NCBI RefSeq assembly: GCF_014698035.1
Contig: NZ_JACJSF010000034.1
Location: forward strand, 16,228 to 80,227
Direction of reading: 5' to 3'
Source: Desmonostoc muscorum FACHB-395
GTDB lineage: Bacteria > Cyanobacteriota > Cyanobacteriia > Cyanobacteriales > Nostocaceae
DNA: 64,000 bases
This document shows, piece after piece, positions 35,687-43,936 of the stretch (within the stretch, counting starts at the first letter, position 1; each line of letters opens with the position of its first letter). The translations under genes were made by a program, and so were the position numbers. The notes under the pieces were generated by a model, which was given only the letters and a program-made list of their open reading frames with translations, had not been told where the DNA came from and ran no database searches.

Positions 35687-36826
35687 TTAAGCTAGTAGGG
35701 ACGAACACAATTTGTCTTCGAGTTCGATTTCGCGTTCTTGGGTGGCGAGAATAGCCTGAGTGATGACGCGCTGGCTGTCAAAACCGACTGTGTGTAACTG
35801 CAACCACTGTTGAGCTTCATTACCTTCGCGGAGAATTTTGTGCAATGGGGAAAGAAAACAGCTAAAGCCTCGTTGTTTAGCGATCGCCCAAACATCTTGG
35901 TACATTTGGGTAATCCAATCTCTGGCTAGGATGCTTCTACCATCCTGCCAATGCCTCAAATGAGCATCGAGACTACCAGCAGCCGCCGCAGCTTCGTTTT
36001 CAGCAGTCAGGGTGACGAGTTCTTCGTTAGAGAAAATACTTTGAGTTAAAGGATCAATGTTGGGATTTTCGATTACTTGCAATAAACGCGCTTCTAATAA
36101 GGCGGTAATGGCTAGCAAGGCAATGGGATCTGTGACTAAATCGCAAATTCGTAGTTCTAGGCGATTTAGATCATAAGGGCGGCGATCGCCATTTGGTCGC
36201 ACCGATGTCCACAAATGCCGAACATTTTGCATGGTTCCGGCTACGAGTTGATCTTCCACCCACTGGATATGATCGGCGTGGCTGGCAAATAACGGTACAT
36301 GGCTAGGCGTTTGCGGAAATAGGCCCCAGCGCGTGGAGTGATAGCCAGTAGTTTTGCCATCTAGGAAGGGAGATGAGGCGCTGAGGGCGAGAAATAGAGG
36401 TGCTTCCATACGGATCACTCGACACGCCCGCATTAATACTTCTGGATCGCTGATGCCTATGTTAATGTGTACGCTGGCGGTGACTACTTTTGTTCCGTAG
36501 GTGTTCTCAATGTAGTCATGATAGGGATTTGCTGGATCGGAACGCAGAAAGCGATCGCCGCCACCCAACGATAAAGTACTTCCCGGTATCAAGGTGTAAT
36601 CGCCCAAGTGATTGAGGTAGTTTCGCAACTCCCGCCGAGGACGCAGCAAGGCACACAATAAATTTTCGTAATTATGGGATGGTTGGGTTATGTATTCGAC
36701 ATTGCGGCTATCTGGCTCCCGCATAAATCCATCCAAGGCTGCAATAATTTTGTCGGAGAGACCGACGATTTCACCTTGAGGCGTGCCAGTATACATCTCG
36801 ATCTCAAAGCCTTTTAATAAGACCAC
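35687..36826 (-). CDS. gshA: Glutamate-cysteine ligase (cyanobacterial type)
   Basis: A 379-residue enzyme of the cyanobacterial GshA class, a carboxylate-amine ligase-fold protein (GCS2 family) that joins glutamate and cysteine in the first step of glutathione synthesis. It opens KGFEIEMYTGTPQGEIVGL, with EPDSRNVEYITQPSHNYE, ASVHINIGISDPEVLMRACR, FLALSASSPFLDGKTTGYHS and NRLELRICDLVTDP. GTG start preceded by CGAGGAGAA. No gshB neighbour. The spacer beyond its stop is repeat-rich. Confidence 0.9.
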   Translation of the reverse strand: MVLLKGFEIEMYTGTPQGEIVGLSDKIIAALDGFMREPDSRNVEYITQPSHNYENLLCALLRPRRELRNYLNHLGDYTLIPGSTLSLGGGDRFLRSDPANPYHDYIENTYGTKVVTASVHINIGISDPEVLMRACRVIRMEAPLFLALSASSPFLDGKTTGYHSTRWGLFPQTPSHVPLFASHADHIQWVEDQLVAGTMQNVRHLWTSVRPNGDRRPYDLNRLELRICDLVTDPIALLAITALLEARLLQVIENPNIDPLTQSIFSNEELVTLTAENEAAAAAGSLDAHLRHWQDGRSILARDWITQMYQDVWAIAKQRGFSCFLSPLHKILREGNEAQQWLQLHTVGFDSQRVITQAILATQEREIELEDKLCSSLLA

Positions 36827-36947
36827 CTTGTTCTCCTCGGCTCTCTCTGCCTATAAATTGTATCGAATTAGACGCATCTTTTAGGATCTATCTTTCAGTC
36901 AATCAAAGGTTAAGAATCATGTAATTAATGATTCATGCCAAGTTATG

Positions 36948-37076
36948 ATGACAGATTTCTTGGCTGTTCTTCAAAAAATTATTACTACTGAAATTACTGA
37001 AGGCTCTGCTGTAAGTAATCTGGAAATTGAGGTGAAGTGTAACTTTCCAGAAAAAAACAACCTAATTTCACAGTAA
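36948..37076 (+). CDS. Small hypothetical ORF (42 codons)
   Basis: An open frame MTDFLAVLQKIITTEITEG, then ending NFPEKNNLISQ. No recognised family and no strong ribosome site. A 7-bp-arm palindrome (GAATCAT/ATGATTC) lies just upstream at 36916-36936. It may be a gene relic. Reported only because the spacer is otherwise empty. Confidence 0.2.
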   Translation: MTDFLAVLQKIITTEITEGSAVSNLEIEVKCNFPEKNNLISQ

Positions 37077-37119
37077 ATGCAAAAAATTATCTGCGTAGTA
37101 TAGGGTTAGAAAATGGTCA

Positions 37120-37419
37120 TTAAACACCCAACTTGCCTGTATTTATTCTCCTATTAACCAGACGCAATTGCTGCGATCGCTTCAAATATTTTACCCAAGG
37201 TTCCTCGGACAAGTGGGAAATTGCATTTAGTGACAGTGTTGCCGTAAATATATCTCTTCCACTAGTAACACCACTGATGCCTAAATTTTCTAAAACAGCA
37301 GTTGCAGCAGAGTCTAAAATTGGTTCAGTATGGATGAAAACTTCTAAACTCGGTTCCTCTGGGTTTTGAACATCATTGAGCGCTGTAGCAAGGGCAGCAT
37401 CTAGCTTTTGAAAATCCAT
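37120..37419 (-). CDS. Stand-alone subtilisin-prodomain-like (I9-type) protein
   Basis: A 99-residue protein. Residues 28-92 read VFIHTEPILDSAATAVLENL, GISGVTSGRDIFTATLSL and ISHLSEEPWVKYLKRSQQLR. The same layout (VFI-x3-P-x-D, a GI/NI-x-V turn, TA-x-L, LSEE-x-V, I/L-K-x-S-R/Q-x-L-x-L) is seen at residues 48-106 of the subtilase encoded just upstream on the same strand. By analogy with I9 propeptides and fungal/bacterial free inhibitors it may fold or inhibit that protease. No signal peptide. The link is inferred from the motif match and position. Confidence 0.6.
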   Translation of the reverse strand: MDFQKLDAALATALNDVQNPEEPSLEVFIHTEPILDSAATAVLENLGISGVTSGRDIFTATLSLNAISHLSEEPWVKYLKRSQQLRLVNRRINTGKLGV

Positions 37420-37618
37420 AGAGCATTAAGTGGGTAAAAAGCAGGCAATTCTTAACCTATCGTATAGCTAAGGTATCAAACTTGCGAGTTTTTATTGCCT
37501 ATCTCTGTATAGATTTAATGGGCGATTTCCTATGTCCAATTACAGATTAATTGCTGTTCTCTCTGGCTTTGAGGTTTATTGAGAGCCTAAATGCAGATTA
37601 GGCTTGTATATTAATATT

Positions 37619-37776
37619 CCCTTTCTCAATGAAAGTACCACTCAAAATTGCTCCTTAAAAATCAGCATCCAAAGCAGTTATTCCGATTTAAATTGCCTCT
37701 GTTAAGTCAGCATTTTTAAATTAGCGCTGTTTAATTTAGTAGCCGTAGAATCTTCAAGAGAAGCGATATATTTATC
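37619..37776 (-). pseudogene. Pentapeptide-repeat gene relic
   Basis: Minus-strand frames read TATKLNSANLK, then after a one-base shift NADLTEAI-stop-IGITALDADF-stop-GAILSGTF. The A(D/N)LxX periodicity is that of pentapeptide-repeat proteins. A frameshift and two in-frame stops show decay. It lies between the subtilase and its prodomain-like neighbour. Confidence 0.55.
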
Positions 37777-37815
37777 GTGTTAAAGGTGTTAAATATATCG
37801 CATCTCTGAGGACAA

Positions 37816-39543
37816 TTACAGATTTAAAGCGTTAATCACTCCATAACCCCATTTCTCATCAAATGTCCCTGCGGGTTTTCCAGGAATTGCACTATTTTTA
37901 CGTAGCAAGTCTTTCACAGCAGCCGGATCGAGATTGGGATCTCGCTGCAATAGTAATGCTACTAACCCACTAACAAATGGTGTTGCCATACTCGTACCAG
38001 CCTGCACCACAAACTTGGAATTAATCATTGATGAGCGGTCAAAATTTGCATCGGCAGAAAGTGTGGAAATAATCATTGCTCCTGGTGCTGCTACATCCGG
38101 CTTGTGTCCATCATTTCGGAGTGGGCCTTCACTACTGAATTCCGAAATAGTGTGCAATTCTAATCCCATTTCTCGCACTTGGTTATCAATATCTGTGTAC
38201 TTGGTTTTAGTAGTATAGGCGGCAACTGTAATTGCACTGCTGGCGGCTCCTGGCGAACCAATTTTTAGCGCATCTTTCACACTTTTACCTGTAAAAAACA
38301 CTGATGAAGTGTCATCTAATGTCCATACATCTAAACGTGTGTCAGTTGCAGAACTGTTGCGAACTCGCAGTTGCCAAACACCTCCCATAACTGGCGAGGA
38401 GCCAATACCCCGGATTTGCACAAAGAAATTATGGTCGCCATTGGCTTTATCTGGCGCTGGTGTGGCTAATTGCACCCTTGCATCTGGTAATTGGTAATCT
38501 TGTGCGGCATTACCGTCAGTAATTATTTTTTGGAAGGGGGTGACAAAACCGTTAGGACTCCGCACAGACACTTCTAATTCGCTGTCTTTGGAATACCAAG
38601 CATTTAACCAAACTATGCCTATTTGATTCAAAGGAACATTAAAGCGCATACCACGAGTGCGTCCACTGGGTATTATCGCTTGTCCATGAATGTTATCGTT
38701 TCCTTCGTTACCCGCAGCACAGCAAACTATTCTTCCAGGGCCAGTTTCCGCGTCAATAACTTTGGATAAGGAATCACTACCATCATGAGCATCAGCGTGT
38801 CCACCCAAGCTGAGATTCACCACGGCTGCGCGTCCTAACTCTCTAGCGATTCGGAAAATATAACGCACACCATCAGCAATATGGGCATCTTGTAAATCTG
38901 ACCTGACGACAATTAATTCTGCTTCTGGTGCGACACCACCATAGCTAGCATCGGCACCGGCGGCAATTCCAGCAACATGAGTACCATGACCGCCAGTATC
39001 CTGAGAAATTGTCAGTTGCGCTCCCGTAAATTCCGCCCCATAGCCGCCTTCGGTTACTCCTGGCCCTGGCAGTGTTTGATCCCAAATGTGTAAAATTCGT
39101 CCAGCAAAGGCGGGGTGTTTCGGATCAATGCCACTGTCTATAATGCCGATGATTACTCCTTTACCAGTCAGTCCAGTTTTGTTCTGGAACTCCGGGAGTT
39201 TGACTGCTTCCATTGCAGTGTCCATCCTCAAATGAAGTTTGCGTGATGGTTTGATGCGTTGGATAACGTCTTCTTCAGACAATACATCTAAACTTTCTAT
39301 CGGTAAAAAAGCCGTCCGCACACTCCCAGAGTTTTGATTGACTTCAATGTTATATTGTGATAAATAACTCAAGTCTGCATCAGGATCGCAATAGATAAAA
39401 ACGACGCTCTTTGTTGGCTTGACTGGGCTTTTGTGGGCAATGATGCCAAGCGATCGCTTGTGTGTAACTAAAGCTTTATCTCCCTCATTTTGATAGTCTT
39501 GAAATGCCAACAGTAGTCCGGGAGAAAGTTTTTCGTGTCTCAT
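37816..39543 (-). CDS. S8 family serine peptidase (subtilase)
   Basis: A 575-residue subtilase with a full triad: Asp136 in IIGIIDSGID, His186 in GGHGTHVAGIAAG, Ser518 in AGTSMATPFVSG, and oxyanion Asn279 in CCAAGNEGNDN. Residues 44-108 form a prodomain-like segment. An insertion of about 150 residues (295-445) between Asn279 and the Ser block contains a beta-rich domain (VQIRGIGSSPVMGG, VWQLRVRNSS), placing it with large cyanobacterial/Bacteroides subtilases. No signal peptide is seen, so it may be intracellular or leave by a non-classical route. The related 99-residue protein lies downstream. Confidence 0.93.
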   Translation of the reverse strand: MRHEKLSPGLLLAFQDYQNEGDKALVTHKRSLGIIAHKSPVKPTKSVVFIYCDPDADLSYLSQYNIEVNQNSGSVRTAFLPIESLDVLSEEDVIQRIKPSRKLHLRMDTAMEAVKLPEFQNKTGLTGKGVIIGIIDSGIDPKHPAFAGRILHIWDQTLPGPGVTEGGYGAEFTGAQLTISQDTGGHGTHVAGIAAGADASYGGVAPEAELIVVRSDLQDAHIADGVRYIFRIARELGRAAVVNLSLGGHADAHDGSDSLSKVIDAETGPGRIVCCAAGNEGNDNIHGQAIIPSGRTRGMRFNVPLNQIGIVWLNAWYSKDSELEVSVRSPNGFVTPFQKIITDGNAAQDYQLPDARVQLATPAPDKANGDHNFFVQIRGIGSSPVMGGVWQLRVRNSSATDTRLDVWTLDDTSSVFFTGKSVKDALKIGSPGAASSAITVAAYTTKTKYTDIDNQVREMGLELHTISEFSSEGPLRNDGHKPDVAAPGAMIISTLSADANFDRSSMINSKFVVQAGTSMATPFVSGLVALLLQRDPNLDPAAVKDLLRKNSAIPGKPAGTFDEKWGYGVINALNL

Positions 39544-40209
39544 TTTTACCTCAAATTCAATTTATTGAGTGAAAGCAAAGTAGTTTATTAGCATAAGTCG
39601 CTCTGGCATTAATGCAGACTATGCAGTTTTTTCGCCTTGATTATTTGATGCGACTATAGTTATCTATTTTTTATAGATAACATCAAATAAGCTTAGGAGG
39701 CGGTAATTAATTCCTAAGACAATTGCTAATTCATAACTCATATTCCTGAATTATGTCTCCTAATAGTGAGTGATTTTCTGTACTTGTAAGACATTTTTGA
39801 GCAGACGCATCTCAGAATTACCTAAGACTGAGCTAAGAGGTAATTTTTATGGAGCTATTAAACTAATCCACTATCTGCCTAAATCATTACGGACAAAGTT
39901 AAAAAAATAAAATTAAGAATAATTAAGTAATAAATAAAAAAGATAAATTTAAGAAATTTTAAATACTAAAAAGTTGTATACTAATTTTTTTTGATTTCTG
40001 TGCGCGAAGCGCGATAGGCAATAAGCAAAAAGGCTCTTTGAATTGTACCTAGCTTCGCAAAAATCAAAGATGAGTCCTGTAGCTAAAATTGCTCAATTGG
40101 TATAAATTGTTAATGAATACTGACAAATTACAGATTCTCTATCATAAGTAAGAGCCATAAAGAAGCTAATATTTGCAACGATCGCTTCTGAACGTACAAA
40201 AAGTTATTC
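39544..40209. other. AT-rich divergent spacer between subtilase and amylase
   Basis: No gene is seen. Bases 39816-39848 form AATTACCT/AGGTAATT plus a T-run, a terminator-like hairpin. Bases 40000-40075 carry a degenerate dispersed repeat also found near 23445-23535. Promoters of both divergent genes should lie here but cannot be assigned. Confidence 0.5.
39641..39690. promoter_or_regulatory. Nested palindrome upstream of the subtilase
   Basis: GTTATCTAT and ATAGATAAC flank TTTTT (39659-39681), and outside them TTATTTGATG pairs with CATCAAATAA. It lies 100-150 bp before the subtilase ATG. It could be an operator or a cruciform; no regulator is known. Confidence 0.4.
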
Positions 40210-41682
40210 ATGCAAATTCAAACACCAGATTGGGTAAAGCACGCTGTTTTCTACCAAATTTTCCCAGATCGCTTTGCCAGAAGCAAACAGCCGCGTAAAC
40301 GACTGTTGCACGAAGCCCGTTGGGAAGATTGGGACGCTGTACCTACACTCCAAGGTTATAAAGGCGGGGATTTATGGGGCATCATGGAGGATTTAGACTA
40401 CATCCAGAATTTGGGGATTAACGCGATTTATTTTACACCCATCTTTCAATCCGCCAGTAATCACCGCTATCATACCCACGATTATTATCAAGTTGACCCG
40501 ATGCTGGGGGGCAACGAGGCTTTTAAAGAATTGCTAGATGCAGCCCATCAACGGAATATCAAAGTTGTTCTGGATGGGGTATTTAACCATTCCAGCCGTG
40601 GCTTTTTCTTTTTCCACGACGTTTTAGAAAATGGCCCGCATTCGCCTTGGGTGAATTGGTTCAAAATAGAAGGCTGGCCCCTTTCACCTTATAACGGTGA
40701 ATTCCCTGCAAACTATGTGGGTTGGGCGGGAAATCGCGCCTTGCCAGAATTTAACCACGACAATCCAGAAGTACGAGAATACATTATGGAAATTGCCGAA
40801 TATTGGATTAAATTCGGCATCGATGGTTGGCGATTGGATGTACCATTTGAAATAAAAACTCCTGGTTTTTGGCAGGAATTCCGCGATCGCACTAAAGCCA
40901 TAAATCCCGAAGCCTATATTGTGGGCGAAGTGTGGGGAGATTCCCGCCAGTGGTTGGATGGAACGCAATTTGACGGCGTGATGAATTATCTCTTTGCTGG
41001 GCCGACAATTGCCTTTGCAGCTGGCGATCGCGTAGTCTTAGAACAAGTCCAAAGCCGCGACTATCAACCCTACCCACCCTTATTTGCTGCCGAGTACGCC
41101 ACCAAAATCCAAGAAGTACTGCAACTTTACCCTTGGGAAATTCAGCTAACTCAACTCAATTTGTTAGCAAGTCACGATACAGCACGATTGATGACCATTG
41201 CAGGCGGTGATATAGCGAGTGTAGAATTATCAACTCTACTTTTACTCACCTTTCCCGGTGCCCCCAGTATTTACTATGGTGATGAAGTTGGCTTACCTGG
41301 TGGCATAGATCCCGACTCACGGCGTGGCTTTCCTTTAGAAGCTAACTGGAATCAAGAAATCTTCAATACTCATCATCAATTGATTGCCATCCGCCAAACA
41401 TACCCAGCCTTGCGTACAGGTGATTACCGAGTCCTCTATGCTCAAGGACAACTTTATATCTTTGCACGAACTTTAGGCACAGAAGAATTGATAATTGCTA
41501 TAAACGCTGGCACAAGTTCGGCAACTGCAAATGTAGATGTGGCTAGTTTGCATACTCAACCCAACAAGCTGTTATATGGTACTGCTGAAGTTGAGTGGAA
41601 TGGTGAAGAAGAAACTCAGCAATTATCATTAACTCTTCCCGCACGCAGTGGCTGCATTCTGGGAGTGGGGAGTAGGGAGTAG
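40210..41682 (+). CDS. GH13 alpha-amylase family glycosidase (neopullulanase/cyclomaltodextrinase-like)
   Basis: A 490-residue GH13 enzyme. The start PDWVKHAVFYQIFPDRFARS is typical of the maltogenic/neopullulanase group. Conserved regions I-IV are visible: VVLDGVFNHS, GWRLDVPFE (nucleophile Asp210), IVGEVWGD (acid Glu240) and LLASHDTARL (Asp323). There is no N-terminal starch-binding domain and no signal peptide, so it acts on intracellular maltodextrins, likely downstream of glycogen breakdown. The last residues (GVGSRE) come from a purine-rich STRR-like tract at the 3' end, so the native C-terminus may have been altered. Confidence 0.92.
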   Translation: MQIQTPDWVKHAVFYQIFPDRFARSKQPRKRLLHEARWEDWDAVPTLQGYKGGDLWGIMEDLDYIQNLGINAIYFTPIFQSASNHRYHTHDYYQVDPMLGGNEAFKELLDAAHQRNIKVVLDGVFNHSSRGFFFFHDVLENGPHSPWVNWFKIEGWPLSPYNGEFPANYVGWAGNRALPEFNHDNPEVREYIMEIAEYWIKFGIDGWRLDVPFEIKTPGFWQEFRDRTKAINPEAYIVGEVWGDSRQWLDGTQFDGVMNYLFAGPTIAFAAGDRVVLEQVQSRDYQPYPPLFAAEYATKIQEVLQLYPWEIQLTQLNLLASHDTARLMTIAGGDIASVELSTLLLLTFPGAPSIYYGDEVGLPGGIDPDSRRGFPLEANWNQEIFNTHHQLIAIRQTYPALRTGDYRVLYAQGQLYIFARTLGTEELIIAINAGTSSATANVDVASLHTQPNKLLYGTAEVEWNGEEETQQLSLTLPARSGCILGVGSRE

Positions 41683-41747
41683 GAGGATAAGGGAGCAGGG
41701 GAGGCAGGGGGAGAAAGAATAACTAATGCCCCATGCCCAATGCCCTT
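41660..41747. repeat. STRR-like tract between amylase and fasciclin genes
   Basis: GGGAGTGGGGAGTAGGGAG and GGGAGCAGGGGAGGCAGGGG are followed by AATGCCCCATGCCCAATGCCC. It encodes the amylase C-terminus and reaches to the fasciclin stop codon. Confidence 0.75.
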
Positions 41748-42165
41748 ATTTTCCGGCAACCATTGCAGGCATCAAAACCTCATCAATAATATGGATCACG
41801 CCATTGTCTGTCAAAATGTCTGTTTTGATAACATTGGCGTTATTCACTTTAATTTTGCCATCAGCAGATTCAATGGCTACAATTGACCCTTCAAGCGTCT
41901 GTGCCTCATTAATCTGTACCAAGTCATCAGACCGAACATCCCCACTAGCGACATGATATGCCACAATTTTCTGGAGCTTGGGAATGTCTTTTAGTAAGGA
42001 ATCTAATGTTCCTTCTGGCAGCTTGGCAAAAGCTTCGTCAGTTGGTGCAAATAGTGTTAAAGAACCAGGACTCTTTAGAGTTTCTATGAGATTTGCAGCT
42101 TGAGCAGCTTTCACCAGGGTATTGAAGTTTCCCGCATTGATAGCAGTTTCCACAAGGTCAGCCAT
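41746..42165 (-). CDS. Fasciclin (FAS1) domain protein
   Basis: A 139-residue single FAS1 domain: MADLVETAINAGNFNTLVKA, H1 box SLTLFAPTDEAFAKLPEGT, the central YHV (IVAYHVASGD), and H2-like NVIKTDILTDNGVIHIIDEV. FAS1 domains mediate adhesion or matrix contacts. No signal peptide is present here, so location is unclear; short forms of this kind are common in cyanobacteria. Monocistronic, divergent from rpoZ. Confidence 0.93.
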   Translation of the reverse strand: MADLVETAINAGNFNTLVKAAQAANLIETLKSPGSLTLFAPTDEAFAKLPEGTLDSLLKDIPKLQKIVAYHVASGDVRSDDLVQINEAQTLEGSIVAIESADGKIKVNNANVIKTDILTDNGVIHIIDEVLMPAMVAGK

Positions 42166-42324
42166 AAGGATGTGTGACTTTAGTCAGATAGTATTATAAG
42201 TAACTTATAAAATGACTAGAAGGCTCTTAGCCTCTATCAACAGAAAGGTTGCTGGCGATTAAATACAAGACAACAGATTTATCAGTACTGCTACACTGGG
42301 GAATGACCCCAAGAACCACTGATT

Positions 42325-42561
42325 ATGCTAAAGCGTTCTAAGTTCGAGACAACTCAGTCTCAGATTATGCACCGAGCTGAGGAACTGATTAGTGCAGCCT
42401 CAAATCGTTACCGCATTACGGTTCAGGTGGCCAATCGTGCTAAACGTCGGCGTTATGAAGATTTTGAAAATAACGAAGATGCGATGATGAAGCCAGTGCT
42501 AAGAGCAATTATCGAAATGTCCGATGAATTGACTCAACCAGAGATTATTGGCGAACTATAA
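42325..42561 (+). CDS. rpoZ: DNA-directed RNA polymerase omega subunit
   Basis: A 78-residue omega subunit: SQIMHRAEELISAASNRYRI then TVQVANRAKRRRYEDFEN and MMKPVLRAIIEMSDEL. Omega assists assembly of the beta' subunit into RNA polymerase and, in cyanobacteria, influences sigma factor recruitment. The length is normal for cyanobacteria. The next gene starts 23 bp downstream and likely shares the transcript. Confidence 0.95.
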   Translation: MLKRSKFETTQSQIMHRAEELISAASNRYRITVQVANRAKRRRYEDFENNEDAMMKPVLRAIIEMSDELTQPEIIGEL

Positions 42562-42584
42562 AAAAAGGCTTTAGAGAAGGCAGG

Positions 42585-43193
42585 ATGAGCAAAAATCAAT
42601 CGTTCATTCAACCCCGAATCAAGCCCTGGCAAACACTCACTGCCTTAATGGTAGTGGGTGTAATTGCTTTGAGTTCAGGGGCGGGAAAATCAATATACAC
42701 AAGTTTGTTTAGTATCCAACCTGCTTATGCTCAGAGAATAACACCTAGTGATGTTTGGCAGTTGGTGTACCAGCAACTACCAGATTTACCACGAGAAAAC
42801 AAGTATATCAGCAAAGAAAATGGGAAAGTTGCCGAAAACAGCACCTTGGCAAATCGCCTGATTAGATATCACATTTATACCAAAGGGCGGGCCCCAGTTT
42901 ATCGCTTAGATTGGAAGCTGACTTTAGCTGATTACCTGGGGGCGAATGAAATTATGTATGATACTACCTATCCAGGCTATGATTCACTACGGGAAAACCC
43001 TATGGAAGGCGATCGCAAAGCCATAACCCGTCTCACCCGCAGCCAGCGAGATGCCCTAGTGCAAGTCTTAGTCAACATATTTAATCCTACTTCCCAAAAT
43101 ACCCGATCTCCTAAACCGAATACCGCACCTAATCCTAGTAGATCAACTACCCCACAGCCACCCCAACGAGGAGGTGCTGAACTACTTAGATAG
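42585..43193 (+). CDS. Exported hypothetical protein, cyanobacterial
   Basis: A 202-residue protein of no recognised family. It has an N-terminal membrane/signal segment (TLTALMVVGVIALSSGAG) with a likely cleavage after PAYAQ. A conserved-looking globular part (PSDVWQLVYQQLPDLPRENK, RLIRYHIYTKGRAPVYRLDW, KLTLADYLGANEIMYDTTYP) and a Pro/Thr/Ser-rich C-terminal tail follow. It probably resides in the periplasm. It follows rpoZ closely, but no functional link is evident. Confidence 0.7.
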   Translation: MSKNQSFIQPRIKPWQTLTALMVVGVIALSSGAGKSIYTSLFSIQPAYAQRITPSDVWQLVYQQLPDLPRENKYISKENGKVAENSTLANRLIRYHIYTKGRAPVYRLDWKLTLADYLGANEIMYDTTYPGYDSLRENPMEGDRKAITRLTRSQRDALVQVLVNIFNPTSQNTRSPKPNTAPNPSRSTTPQPPQRGGAELLR

Positions 43194-43203
43194 TGGGAAA
43201 TTT

Positions 43204-43248
43204 AGGAGTTATAAGTTGTAAATTCATAGCTCCTAACTTATAACTCCT
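43204..43248. terminator. Hairpin with 14-bp arms after the exported protein gene
   Basis: AGGAGTTATAAGTT at 43204 and AACTTATAACTCCT ending at 43248 pair perfectly and are followed by CAGTTTTAAC. It may act as a terminator; AGGAGTTA-type arms also occur as a dispersed repeat (for example near 61270). Confidence 0.5.
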
Positions 43249-43264
43249 CAGTTTTAACTAAAAT

Positions 43265-43630
43265 ATGGAACGCGTTGTAAAAACCGGATTTGGTTGGCGT
43301 ATTGGCTGGAATCCCCATGCACCTGAATTTAAAGGTTTAGTCGGTACAGATGATTGGGCAATTGAGTTAACCGAAGCCGAGTTGAATGATTTTTGCCGTC
43401 TACTAGCACAGTTAGCTGACACCATGAAGCAACTCGCAACGGAATTAATGGAAGAGGAAAAAATTGCTTGTGAAGCCGAAAGCGATTTATTATGGATGGA
43501 AGTAGAAGGCTATCCTCATGATTACAGTCTGTGCTTTATTTTAAATACAGGACGATGTGTAGAGGGTAAATGGAGCGCTTCTGCTGTTCCAGATTTACTG
43601 CAAGCTGCTGGAATGCTTAAAGTTTTTTAA
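43265..43630 (+). CDS. DUF1818 family protein
   Basis: A 121-residue protein beginning VVKTGFGWRIGWNPHAPEFK, with GTDDWAIELTEAELNDFCRL, LLWMEVEGYPHDYSLCFIL and GRCVEGKWSASAVPDLLQA, the full layout of cyanobacterial DUF1818. Function is unknown; the family has a YodB/whirly-like single-domain size and no membrane segments. It sits between the exported protein gene and tRNA-Pro. Confidence 0.9.
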   Translation: MERVVKTGFGWRIGWNPHAPEFKGLVGTDDWAIELTEAELNDFCRLLAQLADTMKQLATELMEEEKIACEAESDLLWMEVEGYPHDYSLCFILNTGRCVEGKWSASAVPDLLQAAGMLKVF

Positions 43631-43680
43631 ATGAACCTCTTGATTATCTAAGAGTTTTGCTATATGATGGTAATTCTGAC

Positions 43681-43754
43681 CGGGGCGTAGCGCAGCTTGG
43701 TAGCGCGCCACTTTGGGGTAGTGGAGGTCGTGGGTTCGAATCCCGCCGCTCCGA
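43681..43754 (+). tRNA. tRNA-Pro (TGG)
   Basis: 74 nt. The acceptor CGGGGCG pairs with CGCTCCG (one G-U); D-arm GCGCAGCTTGGTAGCGC; anticodon loop TTTGGGG with TGG; T-loop GGGTTCGAATCCC; discriminator A. The C1-G72 pair and G-rich anticodon loop are typical of bacterial tRNA-Pro. CCA is not encoded. Confidence 0.95.
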
Positions 43755-43896
43755 TTGATGATAAGCCATGCCTGCTAGTCTTTTAAAAGATTGGCAGGTT
43801 TTTCAATAAAGTCTGCAAGGCGATCGAAAAATCTCCAACTACAACTCATTGGTTGGTTAAGCGTCAGCATTCTATGGACTTGGTGAAAGAATCCTG

Positions 43897-43922
43897 TACA
43901 GACGCGATTAATCGCGTCTGTA
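43897..43922. repeat. 26-bp perfect palindrome (core GACGCGATTAATCGCGTC)
   Basis: The best-preserved copy of the palindrome family, located 15 bp past the stop of the M50 protease gene. Confidence 0.8.
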
Positions 43923-43936
43923 TTGCTAACTCAGCA

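Noticed and set aside
35508..35708. 66-residue minus-strand frame overlapping the gshA end
   Set aside because: It is composed of the purine-rich repeat tract and overlaps gshA in another frame.
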